Of a DNA stretch of 11,152 bases, positions 1 through 7,607 are shown piece by piece. The stretch is taken from assembly GCA_002746275.1 (NCBI GenBank), contig NVWR01000005.1:142937-154088 (forward strand), given 5' to 3'. Numbering within the stretch: the first letter of the stretch is position 1; each line of letters begins with the position of its first letter. The notes beneath the pieces are model-generated. The model saw only the letters and a program-made list of their open reading frames with translations, was not told the origin of the DNA and did not search any database. The translations under genes were made by a program, and so were the position numbers. The stretch is from Rhodobiaceae bacterium. GTDB taxonomy: Bacteria; Pseudomonadota; Alphaproteobacteria; Parvibaculales; Parvibaculaceae.

Positions 1-1
1 G

Positions 2-628
2 CGCAGCGTCCTGGGGCGGCGCACCGGGCACGAGCGCCCGCCGTTTGATCCCTATTCTGCGCAAGACCCCAATGCGGATAATGACCAGGGAAATGTCATC
101 AATCTGCCTGGCACCCGCGCTCCGACCGTCGATCAAGAAGCCTCCCCGACCAAAATTTCAGGTGTTGCCGCTGGCTCACCCCTTGCCCAGACGCTGGCCC
201 AGCTTGCCCAAGCGGACCGGCACTTCGAGGCAAACGAGTTTTTGGGGGGAGCAAAGCTCGCCTACGAAATGATCGTCACCGCTTTTGCGGGCGGAGACAG
301 CACTGCCCTGCAGCCTTTATTGGGGCCGGAAGTCTTTGAAAGCTTCAACGGGGCCATCAAGGCACGCGAAGAACGCGGCGATGTTGTGGACATGACCTTT
401 GTGGGCCTGCGCTCGGCTGAATTTGTCGAAGCCAGTCTTGAAGAGCGCCGCGCCCGGGTTACCGTCCGGTTTGTCAGCGAACTCACCTCGTCCACCAAAA
501 ACAATGAAGGCGTGGTGATTGAAGGCGATCCCATTACGGTTCGCGAGATCACCGATGTCTGGACGTTTGAGCGTGACATTGCGGACCGTGATCCCAATTG
601 GCAGCTTGTTGCAACTGGCGGTGCTTGA
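2..628 (+). CDS. Tim44/TimA-like protein, 3' part only
   Basis: This reading frame is open from the left edge of the window to a TGA at 626-628, so the start and N-terminus are missing; 208 codons are visible. The visible part opens with a basic stretch ending RPPFDPYSAQ, which is characteristic of alphaproteobacterial Tim44-domain proteins just after their N-terminal membrane anchor. A low-complexity linker follows, then a Tim44/calcium-binding-like C-terminal domain from about visible residue 60 (FLGGAKLAYEMIVTAFAGGD) to the end. Family members are anchored in the inner membrane and are related to the mitochondrial import motor subunit Tim44; their bacterial role is envelope-related but poorly defined. 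The mltA start lies 40 bases downstream on the same strand, so co-transcription is likely. The domain call rests on recognised sequence pattern. The symbol is left empty because timA is not uniformly used. Confidence 0.85.
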   Translation, partial: RSVLGRRTGHERPPFDPYSAQDPNADNDQGNVINLPGTRAPTVDQEASPTKISGVAAGSPLAQTLAQLAQADRHFEANEFLGGAKLAYEMIVTAFAGGDSTALQPLLGPEVFESFNGAIKAREERGDVVDMTFVGLRSAEFVEASLEERRARVTVRFVSELTSSTKNNEGVVIEGDPITVREITDVWTFERDIADRDPNWQLVATGGA

Positions 629-668
629 CGCGGTCTGGCGTGGAAAGAACAAGAGCGAGGGCCGAAGG

Positions 669-1964
669 GTGATCCGCGATGCCTACAAGCTCCCTCGATC
701 CAGAGTGCCCTCCCAGATCAATAAAGCCCTTCGAGGTCTCGCCGTCTCAGTCCTCATGGGCGGAACGGCCCTGTTGGCGGGATGTCTCGAGCGTGATGCG
801 GCAGACGACGCCGTGACCAGCCCCCAAAACGGCGATTCCAGCCCGGTTTTCAGCCTCGCTTCCTTCAGCGACATAGCGGGCTGGGAGAACGACGATCTGG
901 GCGCGGCCCTTCTGACCTTTCGCCGGTCCTGCGCCCGTATCCTGGCGGCGCCAGGAACGAGAGCATTGGACCCCAAAACCGGCGCGGACAGTCTTTATGG
1001 GCAAATTGCCGACTGGCAGCCCATTTGTGATGGCGCCCTGAGCGCAGACGCTGCCCGTGATCCCAAGGGTTTTTTCGAAACCGGGTTCCAGCCCTTCCGT
1101 GTGGCGATGCCATCTGGCGGAGCTGATGGCCTGATCACCGGATATTATGAGCCGGAAGTCCGCGCCAGCCTGTATCGCGGCGGCCCCTATCAAACCCCGC
1201 TTCTGACAAAGCCCGACGATCTGCTGCGCCTCAATCTGGGTGATTTCGATCCGAGCTTGCGGGGCGAGACCGTGCGCGGCCGGATCGAGGGCGGACACTT
1301 TGTGCCTTATCCAGACCGAGCCGCCATCAACCGGGGCGCATTGAGCGCGGATCGCCTGGCAGTTGCCTGGCTGGCAGACCCGGTGGATGCCTTCTTTGTG
1401 CATATTCAGGGCTCGGCCCGGCTCATGCTGCCGGACGGCGACGTGATGCGCGTGGGCTTTGCGGAGAAGAACGGACGGCCTTATACCGCGATCGGCAAGG
1501 TGCTGGTGGAGCGTGGCGCGCTGGCGCGTGAGGCCGTGACCATGCAGTCCATCCGAGACTGGCTCTCTGCTAATCCAAGTGAAATGGAGATTATTCTGGA
1601 GGCGAATCAATCTTACGTTTTCTTTAACGCCGTCCCGATACGGGACAGGACATTGGGACCCACAGGGGCAGGCGGCGTCGCCCTCACGTCGGGTCGCAGT
1701 CTTGCCGTCGACCGTCGTATCCACGGTCTGGGCGCGCCGGTCTGGGTGCAGGCTGATTTGGGGACCGGAACCGGGGGCCGTTTGATGGTGGCGCAGGACA
1801 CAGGCTCTGCAATCCGGGGTGCTGTTCGGGGGGACTACTTTTGGGGTTCTGGGGCGCAGGCAGGCGCAAGAGCCGGAGAAACCAAGGCGCAGGGCCAGTT
1901 TTGGACCCTTATCCCCCGGGCCCTGGCTCAAAAATGGGCTGACAAGGGCGGCAACACCGGGTGA
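669..1964 (+). CDS. mltA: MltA membrane-bound lytic murein transglycosylase (lipoprotein)
   Basis: MltA cleaves the beta-1,4 bond between MurNAc and GlcNAc in peptidoglycan and leaves a 1,6-anhydro end; it acts in the periplasm at the outer membrane. The frame is open upstream, but I chose GTG at 669 because CGAGGG (656-661) lies 7 bases before it and because this start gives a lipoprotein signal: basic n-region, hydrophobic stretch, then the lipobox LLAGC with Cys at residue 39. The preprotein is 431 aa. Family signatures follow: GLITGYYEPEV, then FVHIQGSARLMLPDG, then EANQSYVFFN. The C-terminal 3D domain contains D377 and D389 (DTGSAIRG...GDYFWGSG), where the family's conserved aspartates lie. 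The gene sits between the Tim44-like gene and smr, and its stop overlaps the smr start. The exact start is less certain than the identity: GTG at 621 is possible but has no ribosome binding site. Confidence 0.93.
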   Translation: MIRDAYKLPRSRVPSQINKALRGLAVSVLMGGTALLAGCLERDAADDAVTSPQNGDSSPVFSLASFSDIAGWENDDLGAALLTFRRSCARILAAPGTRALDPKTGADSLYGQIADWQPICDGALSADAARDPKGFFETGFQPFRVAMPSGGADGLITGYYEPEVRASLYRGGPYQTPLLTKPDDLLRLNLGDFDPSLRGETVRGRIEGGHFVPYPDRAAINRGALSADRLAVAWLADPVDAFFVHIQGSARLMLPDGDVMRVGFAEKNGRPYTAIGKVLVERGALAREAVTMQSIRDWLSANPSEMEIILEANQSYVFFNAVPIRDRTLGPTGAGGVALTSGRSLAVDRRIHGLGAPVWVQADLGTGTGGRLMVAQDTGSAIRGAVRGDYFWGSGAQAGARAGETKAQGQFWTLIPRALAQKWADKGGNTG

Positions 1965-2638
1965 AGCAGAAGCCTCCAACTGGCTCCAAAGCGGGGGAAA
2001 ACAAGAGGTCCAGGCGCTTTGAGGCACGGTATGGCCGCGGGTGTGATTTTGACCCCCAAAGAACGTTAACGGCTGAGGAGCAGGCACTTTGGCAGATTGT
2101 GACCGCCGACACCGACCCCCAGCATGGCCCCGCGCAAAACCCGGAAAAAACGATGGAAGAACTCTTCCAAACGCCCGATAAAATCGTTCCGGTTAAAAAA
2201 CAAACTGCACAATTCATCAAGCCCGCGATGGTTGGCCGCCCTGCCCCTATTACCCGCCCGACTGTGCCTCCTCTGGCTCCTTTGGACAATCGAACCTCCA
2301 AACGGCTGGTTCGGGGACAGTTAACGCCCCAGGCGCGGCTCGATCTGCACGGTATGACCCGCCATACTGCAGAGCCCGCCCTGCTCCACTTCATCACCCG
2401 GGCTCGAACCCAGGGGCACAAGCTCGTGCTGGTCATCACCGGCAAAGGCGCGCCGGGTCATATGCTGCATAGTCGCGAGTTCCACGCCGACCCGGCCGGG
2501 CGCTCTGTCTTGCGGGATCTGGTGCCAGCCCTGTTGGGAGAGCCCCAGTTCCGCATCCACGTCACCGGGTTTCAGCCTGCCCACCCCAAGCATGGCGGCG
2601 GGGGAGCTCTCTATCTCTGGTTGAGGCGACAGAAATGA
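1961..2638 (+). CDS. Smr/MutS2-domain protein
   Basis: A 225-aa protein with a C-terminal Smr domain. The diagnostic motifs are LDLHG (127-131), TGKG (160-163) and HGGGGALYLWLRR (211-223). Smr domains, known from the C-terminus of MutS2 and as stand-alone proteins, can nick DNA or cleave RNA; the substrate of stand-alone alphaproteobacterial members is not settled. The N-terminal 120 residues are basic and proline-rich and look disordered, apart from a short family motif near RTLTAEEQALW. The GTG start at 1961 overlaps the mltA stop in the arrangement GTGA, which implies translational coupling; AAGGGCGG lies just upstream. The stop overlaps the start of the next gene by four bases. Family membership is clear; the specific function is inference. 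Confidence 0.92.
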   Translation: MKQKPPTGSKAGENKRSRRFEARYGRGCDFDPQRTLTAEEQALWQIVTADTDPQHGPAQNPEKTMEELFQTPDKIVPVKKQTAQFIKPAMVGRPAPITRPTVPPLAPLDNRTSKRLVRGQLTPQARLDLHGMTRHTAEPALLHFITRARTQGHKLVLVITGKGAPGHMLHSREFHADPAGRSVLRDLVPALLGEPQFRIHVTGFQPAHPKHGGGGALYLWLRRQK

Positions 2639-3000
2639 CCCCTTTTGGCGAACAGCTCCGCATTCTGCGGGAAAAAAAGGGCGAAAGTCTCTCAAATTTG
2701 GCGCAAGCCGTGGGGGTGAGCGCCGCTTACCTCTCTGCCTTGGAACATGGCCGACGGGGCCGACCCGGCTTCCATCTGGTGCAGAAGATTATCGGCCATC
2801 TGGGCATTATCTGGGACGAGGCCGAAGAGCTGATGGAGCTTGCCCGCCTCTCCCACCCCAAGGTCACCGTGGACACCGGCGGTCTGGACCCACGCGCCAC
2901 CGAAATCGCCAATCGCCTGGCCCGGGACATCCGTATTTTGGACAAATCAACCCTGGATCAGCTCCTCGCCCTGCTGCGAAATGAGTCCTCCGCGAATTAG
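2635..3000 (+). CDS. XRE-family HTH transcriptional regulator
   Basis: A 121-aa protein whose first 60 residues form a Cro/CI-type helix-turn-helix. The recognition helix is around SAAYLSALEHGRRGRP (29-44). Residues 59-75 (IWDEAEELMELARLSHP) and the C-terminal LDPRATEIANRLARDI segment match a short regulator family commonly found just after smr in alphaproteobacteria, judged from memory of family sequences. There is no sensor or enzymatic domain, so the signal it responds to is unknown. The ATG overlaps the smr TGA (ATGA, 2635-2638), with GAGGCG upstream as a ribosome binding site, so it is almost certainly the last gene of the mltA-smr unit. Its targets cannot be read from the window. Confidence 0.9.
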   Translation: MTPFGEQLRILREKKGESLSNLAQAVGVSAAYLSALEHGRRGRPGFHLVQKIIGHLGIIWDEAEELMELARLSHPKVTVDTGGLDPRATEIANRLARDIRILDKSTLDQLLALLRNESSAN

Positions 3001-3345
3001 TCGTTTCGGACCCGATCTGCTACCGGCGAATGACACCGATATTCAGAGAATGTCGAAGGACCCAAAACCCACCCCCCAACCTGTCCCAAACCGGGGCAGG
3101 CGGTCAATAATTGGTCAATCGGAATGAGTCGAGCGCAAACCCTTGGCGGACAAAAGACTCGCGACCAGCGAATTTTCGTTCCGACCCCGCAACAGCCCGC
3201 AGTTTCGTTAATGTTTCAGAAACCACAATCCGGTGGCCCACCCAAGAAAAATCCATCCTGTTTGCGACCAGATACGGGTATTGCCTCGAAATCTACCGCG
3301 CTAAGGGGATGAATATCGCGCGGCGATCTCAGGCCGGCGTCGGTC
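3001..3345. other. Convergent intergenic gap between the XRE gene and hslU
   Basis: About 345 bases between two converging genes. I see no convincing coding sequence. It holds a possible stem at 3080-3100 (CCTGTCCC / GGGGCAGG, loop AAACC, one G-T pair on the + strand), an 11-base-spaced direct repeat GGTCAAT at 3102-3108 and 3113-3119, and a small dyad ATCGC/GCGAT at 3315-3327 just past the hslU stop. None is followed by a T-run on the strand it would terminate, so terminator roles are weak. Confidence 0.5.
3080..3100 (+). terminator. Stem-loop, possible end of the mltA-smr-XRE transcript
   Basis: An 8-base stem, CCTGTCCC against GGGGCAGG with one wobble pair, closes a 5-base loop 80 bases after the XRE stop. 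There is no U-tract, so this may only be an RNA-stabilising hairpin or chance. Confidence 0.25.
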
Positions 3346-4653
3346 TCACAGAATGAATTTCGAGAGGTCCGCGTTCTTGGCCAGTTCGCTCAATTGCTCG
3401 CGCACGAAGGCTCCATCAACGGTGAAGGTCTCGCCACCCCGGTCTGTGGCAGTGAAGCTGATATCATCCAGCACCCGCTCCATGACTGTATGCAGCCGTC
3501 GCGCTCCGATATTTTCAACCGTCGCATTCACCTCTGCCGCAATATCGGCCAGGGCGTCAATGCCGTCTTCGGTGACAATCAGGGTCACGTCTTCGGTCGC
3601 CAGCAAGGCTTTGTACTGTTTGATCAGGCTGGCCTCGGGCTCGGTCAGGATCCGTCGGAAATCGTCTCGCGTGAGGGCCTGAAGCTCCACACGAATGGGC
3701 AGGCGGCCCTGCAATTCCGGCAGCAGATCGGAAGGTTTGGTGACGTGAAACGCACCTGACGCGATGAACAGAATATGGTCGGTTTTGACCGGTCCGTGTT
3801 TGGTGGACACCGTGGTGCCCTCGATGAGCGGCAACAGGTCGCGCTGCACCCCTTCCCGGCTCACATCGCCGCCTTGGGCGTTGGAGCGGGCGCAGATTTT
3901 GTCGATCTCGTCCAGGAAGACAATGCCGCTGTTTTCCACCAGATCGATAGCGTCTGTGGTGAGCTGATCTTGATCCAGCAGCTTGTCGCTTTCTTCAGCG
4001 ATTAGAACCGTATAGCTCTCTTTCACGTTCATGCGCCGGGTTTTGGTGCGCTCGCCCATCGCCTTGCCCAGCATGTCGTTTAGATTGATCATGCCCATCT
4101 GCGCGCCGGGCATGCCCGGAATTTCAAAGCTCGGCATGCCGCCGGACGCATCGGCGATCTGAATATCAATTTCCTTGTCGTCCATTTCCCCGTCACGGAG
4201 CTTTTTGCGAAAGCTTTCCCGGGTCGCCTTTCCGGCTTCCTGGCCCACAAGCGCATCGAGCACGCGTTCTTCCGCTGCCGAATGCGCTTTGGCCTCCACG
4301 GATTTGCGTTTGCTGTCGCGCACCAGACCAATGGCGGCTTCCACAAGATCGCGGATGATCTGTTCCACGTCCCGGCCCACATAGCCGACTTCGGTAAATT
4401 TTGTCGCTTCCACTTTAATGAACGGCGCTTGTGCCAGTTTTGCGAGCCGTCTTGAGATTTCGGTTTTGCCCACACCGGTTGGCCCGATCATCAAAATATT
4501 TTTTGGCAGCACTTCTTCGCGCAGATCATCATCCAGCTGTTGCCGGCGCCAGCGATTGCGCAGCGCGATCGCGACCGCCCGTTTGGCGTCCGCCTGACCG
4601 ACAATGTACCGGTCCAGTTCTGAAACAATTTCGCGCGGGGAAAAGGCAGTCAT
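3346..4653 (-). CDS. hslU: HslU, ATPase subunit of the HslUV protease
   Basis: HslU is the AAA+ unfoldase that feeds proteins into the HslV peptidase in the cytoplasm. The protein is 435 aa from the ATG at 4653, close to the usual family length of about 440. That start is preferred to an in-frame ATG ten codons upstream because [20 protein letters not shown] is the conserved family N-terminus and AGAAGAG lies 5 bases upstream. Walker A GPTGVGKT is at 57-64, the pore loop GYVG at 90-93, Walker B FLDEID at 246-251, and the arginine-bearing GRLPIRVEL at 316-324. The I-domain lies between the pore loop and Walker B. The C-terminus DLSKFIL is the conserved tail that docks into HslV. It is the last gene of the hslV operon, 57 bases after the membrane protein gene. 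No key residue is missing. Confidence 0.98.
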   Translation of the reverse strand: MTAFSPREIVSELDRYIVGQADAKRAVAIALRNRWRRQQLDDDLREEVLPKNILMIGPTGVGKTEISRRLAKLAQAPFIKVEATKFTEVGYVGRDVEQIIRDLVEAAIGLVRDSKRKSVEAKAHSAAEERVLDALVGQEAGKATRESFRKKLRDGEMDDKEIDIQIADASGGMPSFEIPGMPGAQMGMINLNDMLGKAMGERTKTRRMNVKESYTVLIAEESDKLLDQDQLTTDAIDLVENSGIVFLDEIDKICARSNAQGGDVSREGVQRDLLPLIEGTTVSTKHGPVKTDHILFIASGAFHVTKPSDLLPELQGRLPIRVELQALTRDDFRRILTEPEASLIKQYKALLATEDVTLIVTEDGIDALADIAAEVNATVENIGARRLHTVMERVLDDISFTATDRGGETFTVDGAFVREQLSELAKNADLSKFIL

Positions 4654-4710
4654 TTTACTCTTCTTTCGATAACCAGATAGCAAGATGGCTTTTGTTAAAG
4701 CGCAGAAACT

Positions 4711-5730
4711 TTAGTCCGCAGGCGCGGGCCGAATACGCGTCGACAATGCTGGCGGCAGGAGCGGGAGCAGGGCGCGTCGGAAGGGCGCCCAGCCAACCCC
4801 GATGATCAAAACAATGGCACCCACCAGCAATGGCGTCAGCGTAAGGCCTGCAAAGTCGTCCCCTGACGCCAGCAAAGTTTGCATCACGGTGCCAAGGGCG
4901 GCTGCAAAATATCCAAGCCCGGAAACCAGCAGGGCGCGCCGATCGATCAGCAGCGCAACAATCGTCACCACCCCCATCGTACCCAACACCATGGCAGCAC
5001 CCGCCGCGCCGTCTGTCGCACCTGCGCCAAACTGTTGGCCGATAAGCCCGTGAATAATTGCAGGTGCCGCCAGCAGGTGAAGCCAGAAAGCATTGTCAGC
5101 GTGCAGGGTCCGGCGTTCCGGGTCGCGAAAGTCTTCGCGCATGGCAGCCGCAAAAACCACAAGACCAAGTACCAGGGCGAGAACCCCAAAATGTGCTCCC
5201 ACAAAGCCTGGCATGCGAAGCTCAAGGACACTCAAAAAGACACATACCAGCATTGCCGCACAGAGAGCGAGCGCGAAAGGAAGCCGGAACCGCACATAGA
5301 AGAGAAGGGCGGCAATAAACCCAGCCCCCAGGAAAGGTGGGCTGAGGGCTACGCCGCTTGGCACGTCACCAAAATCGAGCGCCACAGCGCTTAAGAGCCC
5401 ACCCAGCAGCCCGCCAGACAGCGTAACAGTGACTGCCAGCACAATGCTGGGCAGCACCAGGCGTTTGCGCGCAGTGAAATATTCTGCCAGCAGCCACCCC
5501 GCAGCCAAACCTAATAGACCAAGCCCCAACGGCACCAGCCCAGCCAGAAATAGGATCAGCCCCAGCGCAATCAGGATGTCATGCAGGCCACGTACAAAGT
5601 GCACTTCCTCAGCATCGTTTCCGACCGGAGAGAAAGACCGGGCGCTTAGAAAAGCATCAAGCGCGTCTGCTTGCGCGGCAGAAATAATCTCCGCGCCAAC
5701 GGCCGCCTGCAAATCGTCCCGGTTAGACAT
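4711..5730 (-). CDS. Polytopic membrane protein of unknown function in the hslV-hslU operon
   Basis: A 339-aa protein that I cannot assign to a named family with confidence. Residues 1-48 are soluble and acidic and include a short helical segment ([18 protein letters not shown]) resembling the N-terminal helix of DUF2157-type membrane proteins. From residue 50 there are about nine or ten hydrophobic segments (roughly 50-68, 69-85, 92-118, 130-147, 149-167, 178-197, 214-232, 243-262, 267-288 and 297-316). Basic clusters lie at ARKR (87-90) and at the C-terminus. No signal peptide, catalytic motif or transporter signature is visible. The ATG overlaps the hslV stop by eight bases (ATGTCTAA, 5723-5730), which implies translational coupling to the protease subunit, and hslU follows after 57 bases. 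It may therefore be expressed with the heat-shock protease; any functional link is inference. Confidence 0.85.
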   Translation of the reverse strand: MSNRDDLQAAVGAEIISAAQADALDAFLSARSFSPVGNDAEEVHFVRGLHDILIALGLILFLAGLVPLGLGLLGLAAGWLLAEYFTARKRLVLPSIVLAVTVTLSGGLLGGLLSAVALDFGDVPSGVALSPPFLGAGFIAALLFYVRFRLPFALALCAAMLVCVFLSVLELRMPGFVGAHFGVLALVLGLVVFAAAMREDFRDPERRTLHADNAFWLHLLAAPAIIHGLIGQQFGAGATDGAAGAAMVLGTMGVVTIVALLIDRRALLVSGLGYFAAALGTVMQTLLASGDDFAGLTLTPLLVGAIVLIIGVGWAPFRRALLPLLPPALSTRIRPAPAD

Positions 5731-6268
5731 CCAGCATTTCCACGGTGAGAGAATTGTTGGTGTAAACGCAAATGTCAGCCGCGATGCCCATGGCTTTGCG
5801 CGCGATCGCTTCTGCGTCCATATCCATGTCTATCAGTGCCCGCGCGGCGGACAATGCGTAATTGCCGCCAGAGCCAATGCCCGTGACGCCGTTTTCCGGT
5901 TCCAGCACATCGCCGGTGCCCGTCAGCACCAGGGTTGTCTCTTTATCGGCGACAATCATCATGGCTTCGAGCTTGCGCAGATAGCGATCCGTGCGCCAGT
6001 CCTTGGCAAGTTCCACGCAGGCGCGCATCAACTGCTCGGGATATTGTTCGAGCTTGGCTTCCAGCCGTTCAAACAGGGTGAAGGCATCGGCGGTGGCACC
6101 GGCAAATCCGCCGATCACCAGGCCGCCCGCCAGGGGCCGGACCTTGCGTGCAGTGCTTTTGATGACCGTGTCGCCCATGGAGACCTGCCCATCGCCCGCG
6201 ACAACAACTTTGTTTCCTTTGCGCACGGAGAGAATGGTCGTGCCGTGCCAGACAGGTGCGGTGCTCAT
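5723..6268 (-). CDS. hslV: HslV, proteolytic subunit of the HslUV protease
   Basis: HslV is an N-terminal-nucleophile threonine peptidase that forms the double hexamer capped by HslU. The predicted product is 181 aa. In Escherichia coli only the initiator Met precedes the catalytic Thr, but here nine residues (MSTAPVWHG) precede T10 of HGTTIL. That implies self-processing of a short propeptide, as is usual in alphaproteobacterial HslV. Other conserved residues are D26 in AGDGQ, K42 (equivalent to Lys33 counted from the catalytic Thr) and [14 protein letters not shown]. The ATG at 6268 follows AAGGA at about 8 bases. It is the first gene of the operon and its stop overlaps the start of the membrane protein. 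A candidate RpoH-type promoter lies about 40 bases upstream, consistent with heat-shock control of this protease in other bacteria. Confidence 0.98.
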   Translation of the reverse strand: MSTAPVWHGTTILSVRKGNKVVVAGDGQVSMGDTVIKSTARKVRPLAGGLVIGGFAGATADAFTLFERLEAKLEQYPEQLMRACVELAKDWRTDRYLRKLEAMMIVADKETTLVLTGTGDVLEPENGVTGIGSGGNYALSAARALIDMDMDAEAIARKAMGIAADICVYTNNSLTVEMLDV

Positions 6269-6308
6269 GGTTGGGGTCCTTGCCGGTATTTAAGCCAAAA
6301 CGAGGGTT

Positions 6309-6339
6309 AGATGTGGCGCTTGGCGCCCGCGCCGTCAAG
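6309..6339 (-). promoter_or_regulatory. Candidate heat-shock (RpoH-type) promoter of hslV
   Basis: On the minus strand, CTTGAC (6334-6339) is followed by 17 bases and then CCACATCT (6309-6316). The second element matches the sigma-32 -10 pattern CCCCATNT at seven of eight positions. Transcription would begin near 6302, leaving a leader of about 33 bases before the hslV ATG. Confidence 0.5.
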
Positions 6340-6348
6340 CCACCTTGG

Positions 6349-6365
6349 GACCTAGACCTGAGGTC
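6349..6365 (-). terminator. Small dyad after the PNPOx-like gene
   Basis: GACCT and AGGTC flank a 7-base loop, 9 bases past the stop of the flavoprotein gene. The stem is short and has no T-run, so it is at best a weak transcript end ahead of the hslV promoter. Confidence 0.2.
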
Positions 6366-6373
6366 AATCTGCG

Positions 6374-6910
6374 TTATCCGCTATGGTCAAAGGTACCCGG
6401 GTCGGCCCCAAGGGTGCGCACCTGGGCCTCCAGTTCCTTGATCCGCTGCTCCAGTCGGTCAAAAGCCGGTTCCAGCACATCCGGGCTGTAGCGGGGAATG
6501 ATGTGCTGGGAGCAATTGGCGTCCCAGGAGGACAATTTGAAGATAATGGCGCGTTCCAGCCGGGCTTGATATTGCGGATGGGCGAGAGAACGGGTCAGTT
6601 CCGGGTCATCGCTGACCACCCGGGCTTCACCCCAGAGCTTGATCCGCCGCCGCGCCACATAATCGATGAGAAAGATAAAGGCGGTGGGGTTTTCGCCCAA
6701 ATTGCCAAGCGTGATGTACTGCTGATTGCCCGCGAAATCTGCAAACGCCAGTTCCTGCTCGTTGAGCACTTTGAGAAAGCCTTTTGGGCCGCCTCGATGC
6801 TGAACGTAAGGGGCCCCGGCCGCAGAAGCGGTGCTCAGATAGAAATGATCCCGCTCGGCAATGAACATGGCCAGGTCGCCGGTAATCTGTCGTGTGCCTC
6901 GTGGCGTCAT
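6374..6910 (-). CDS. Pyridoxamine 5'-phosphate oxidase-like FMN-binding protein
   Basis: A 178-aa protein of the PNPOx-like split-barrel superfamily. The core reads DHFYLSTASAAGAPYVQHRG (21-40), then GPKGFLKVL and FADFAGNQQYITLGNL (58-71), then ARRRIKLWGEARVV (86-99). These are the flavin-binding strands of the subfamily often annotated as pyridoxamine 5'-phosphate oxidase-related. True PdxH enzymes have a different C-terminal signature, so activity on pyridoxamine phosphate is not implied. The C-terminus (about 145-170, DVLEPAFDRLEQRIKELEAQ) is a short coiled coil typical of this subfamily. Many relatives have a longer N-terminal helix before this start, so the protein is at the short end. 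The ATG overlaps the stop of the HPP gene (ATGA on the minus strand, 6907-6910), so the two are co-translated. The substrate is unknown. Confidence 0.88.
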   Translation of the reverse strand: MTPRGTRQITGDLAMFIAERDHFYLSTASAAGAPYVQHRGGPKGFLKVLNEQELAFADFAGNQQYITLGNLGENPTAFIFLIDYVARRRIKLWGEARVVSDDPELTRSLAHPQYQARLERAIIFKLSSWDANCSQHIIPRYSPDVLEPAFDRLEQRIKELEAQVRTLGADPGTFDHSG

Positions 6911-7458
6911 AAGGTTTCTTTCGGTTTTCGGGCCAGACCCTGCTTAGACAAATAGTGAGTGGTGACCGCCACAAGATAGAGCAGGGCGGCACCGACCACA
7001 CCCGGCAGAGCGATCTGAAGGGCAGCTTCGGAGACATTTGTCCCCATAAACATGAGCAATAGGGGGTTGGCCCCTGCGGGCGGATGTACCGTGCGCGTGA
7101 TCAGCATCAGTCCAAGGGCCAGACCAGAGCCGATACCCACAGCCAGAATGCCATTTCCCAGCAAATAGAAACAGACCAGTCCCACCGCCATCGCAAGCGC
7201 GTGTCCGCCAATCACATGGCGGGGTTGCGACAGCGGGCTTCCCGGCAGGCCAAAGACAAGGACGGCCGTGGCGCCAAGCGGTGCCATCAAAACCGCGCTG
7301 CCGCTCACCTCGCTGATCAGCGCTAGCAGGCCAATGCCAACCGCTCCGCCCAGAGTGGCAATTAGCACCTGGCGAAAGGGGGGCCGCTGGTAGCTCGTTG
7401 CCAGCCCGGTTTCAAACCAAGTGAGTCCGCTTTCAAACCATGTGAGGAGATGCGCCAT
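6907..7458 (-). CDS. HPP-family integral membrane protein
   Basis: A 183-aa membrane protein with the family signature TRTVHPPAGANPLL (121-134), which includes the name-giving HPP, and the upstream conserved block LMAPLGATAVLVFGLPGSPL (57-76) followed by QPRHVIGGH. About five or six hydrophobic segments span residues 30-170. Cyanobacterial and chloroplast HPP proteins have been linked to nitrite transport; whether this one moves nitrite is not shown by the sequence. The N-terminus is odd: TWFESGL is immediately repeated as TWFETGL (6-19), from a 21-base tandem duplication. The ATG at 7458 has only a weak upstream GAAAGA. It is the first gene of a two-gene unit with the PNPOx-like gene and is divergent from a TetR gene, which is the likely regulator. 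Confidence 0.9.
   Translation of the reverse strand: MAHLLTWFESGLTWFETGLATSYQRPPFRQVLIATLGGAVGIGLLALISEVSGSAVLMAPLGATAVLVFGLPGSPLSQPRHVIGGHALAMAVGLVCFYLLGNGILAVGIGSGLALGLMLITRTVHPPAGANPLLLMFMGTNVSEAALQIALPGVVGAALLYLVAVTTHYLSKQGLARKPKETL
7410..7446 (-). repeat. 21-base tandem duplication inside the HPP gene
   Basis: A 16-base stretch at 7410-7425 recurs at 7431-7446 with one mismatch, at a period of 21 bases. It keeps frame and gives TWFESGL-TWFETGL at the start of the HPP protein. Confidence 0.8.
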
Positions 7459-7493
7459 GGGGATCTTTCATGAGTCCGTGGAGAATTCAGCCC

Positions 7494-7521
7494 AATATAG
7501 GGTTTCGCCAAAAGCAAACAA
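7494..7521 (-). promoter_or_regulatory. Candidate promoter of the HPP/PNPOx-like unit
   Basis: On the minus strand, TTGTTT (7516-7521), a 16-base spacer and TATATT (7494-7499) form a reasonable sigma-70-type promoter. It would start transcription near 7487, about 29 bases before the HPP ATG. Confidence 0.45.
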
Positions 7522-7552
7522 GACCGATCTGTATCTTTTGAAGAAAACCGGG

Positions 7553-7585
7553 TATACTCCCACCAGGCCCGCCCGCCCCGGTGGG
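7553..7585 (+). promoter_or_regulatory. tetR -10 element followed by an inverted repeat
   Basis: TATACT at 7553-7558 is a good -10 for the TetR gene, but its -35 is poor. It is followed at once by CCCACC (7559-7564) and GGTGGG (7580-7585), an inverted repeat with a 15-base centre. The repeat would fall at the transcription start and early leader, a position suited to an operator or a leader hairpin. Its role is inference. Confidence 0.35.
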
Positions 7586-7607
7586 ATGGAAACAGAGGAA
7601 AGCCGCA

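Noticed and set aside
747-2087. Long open frame of 446 codons on the minus strand
   Set aside because: It lies wholly opposite mltA and the start of smr, which carry clear family motifs. Its translation shows no recognisable domain, and long antisense frames are common in G+C-rich genes.
3111-3356. Frame of 81 codons in the convergent gap
   Set aside because: It starts with TTG, has no ribosome binding site, shows no family resemblance and runs into the end of hslU.
5429-6310. Plus-strand frame of 293 codons opposite hslV and the membrane protein
   Set aside because: It is antisense to genes with firm assignments, and its product is low-complexity with no domain.
7519-7540. Imperfect dyad CAAGA...TCTTTTG as a TetR operator
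   Set aside because: Only the outer bases match; the centre does not, and the inverted repeat at 7559-7585 is stronger.
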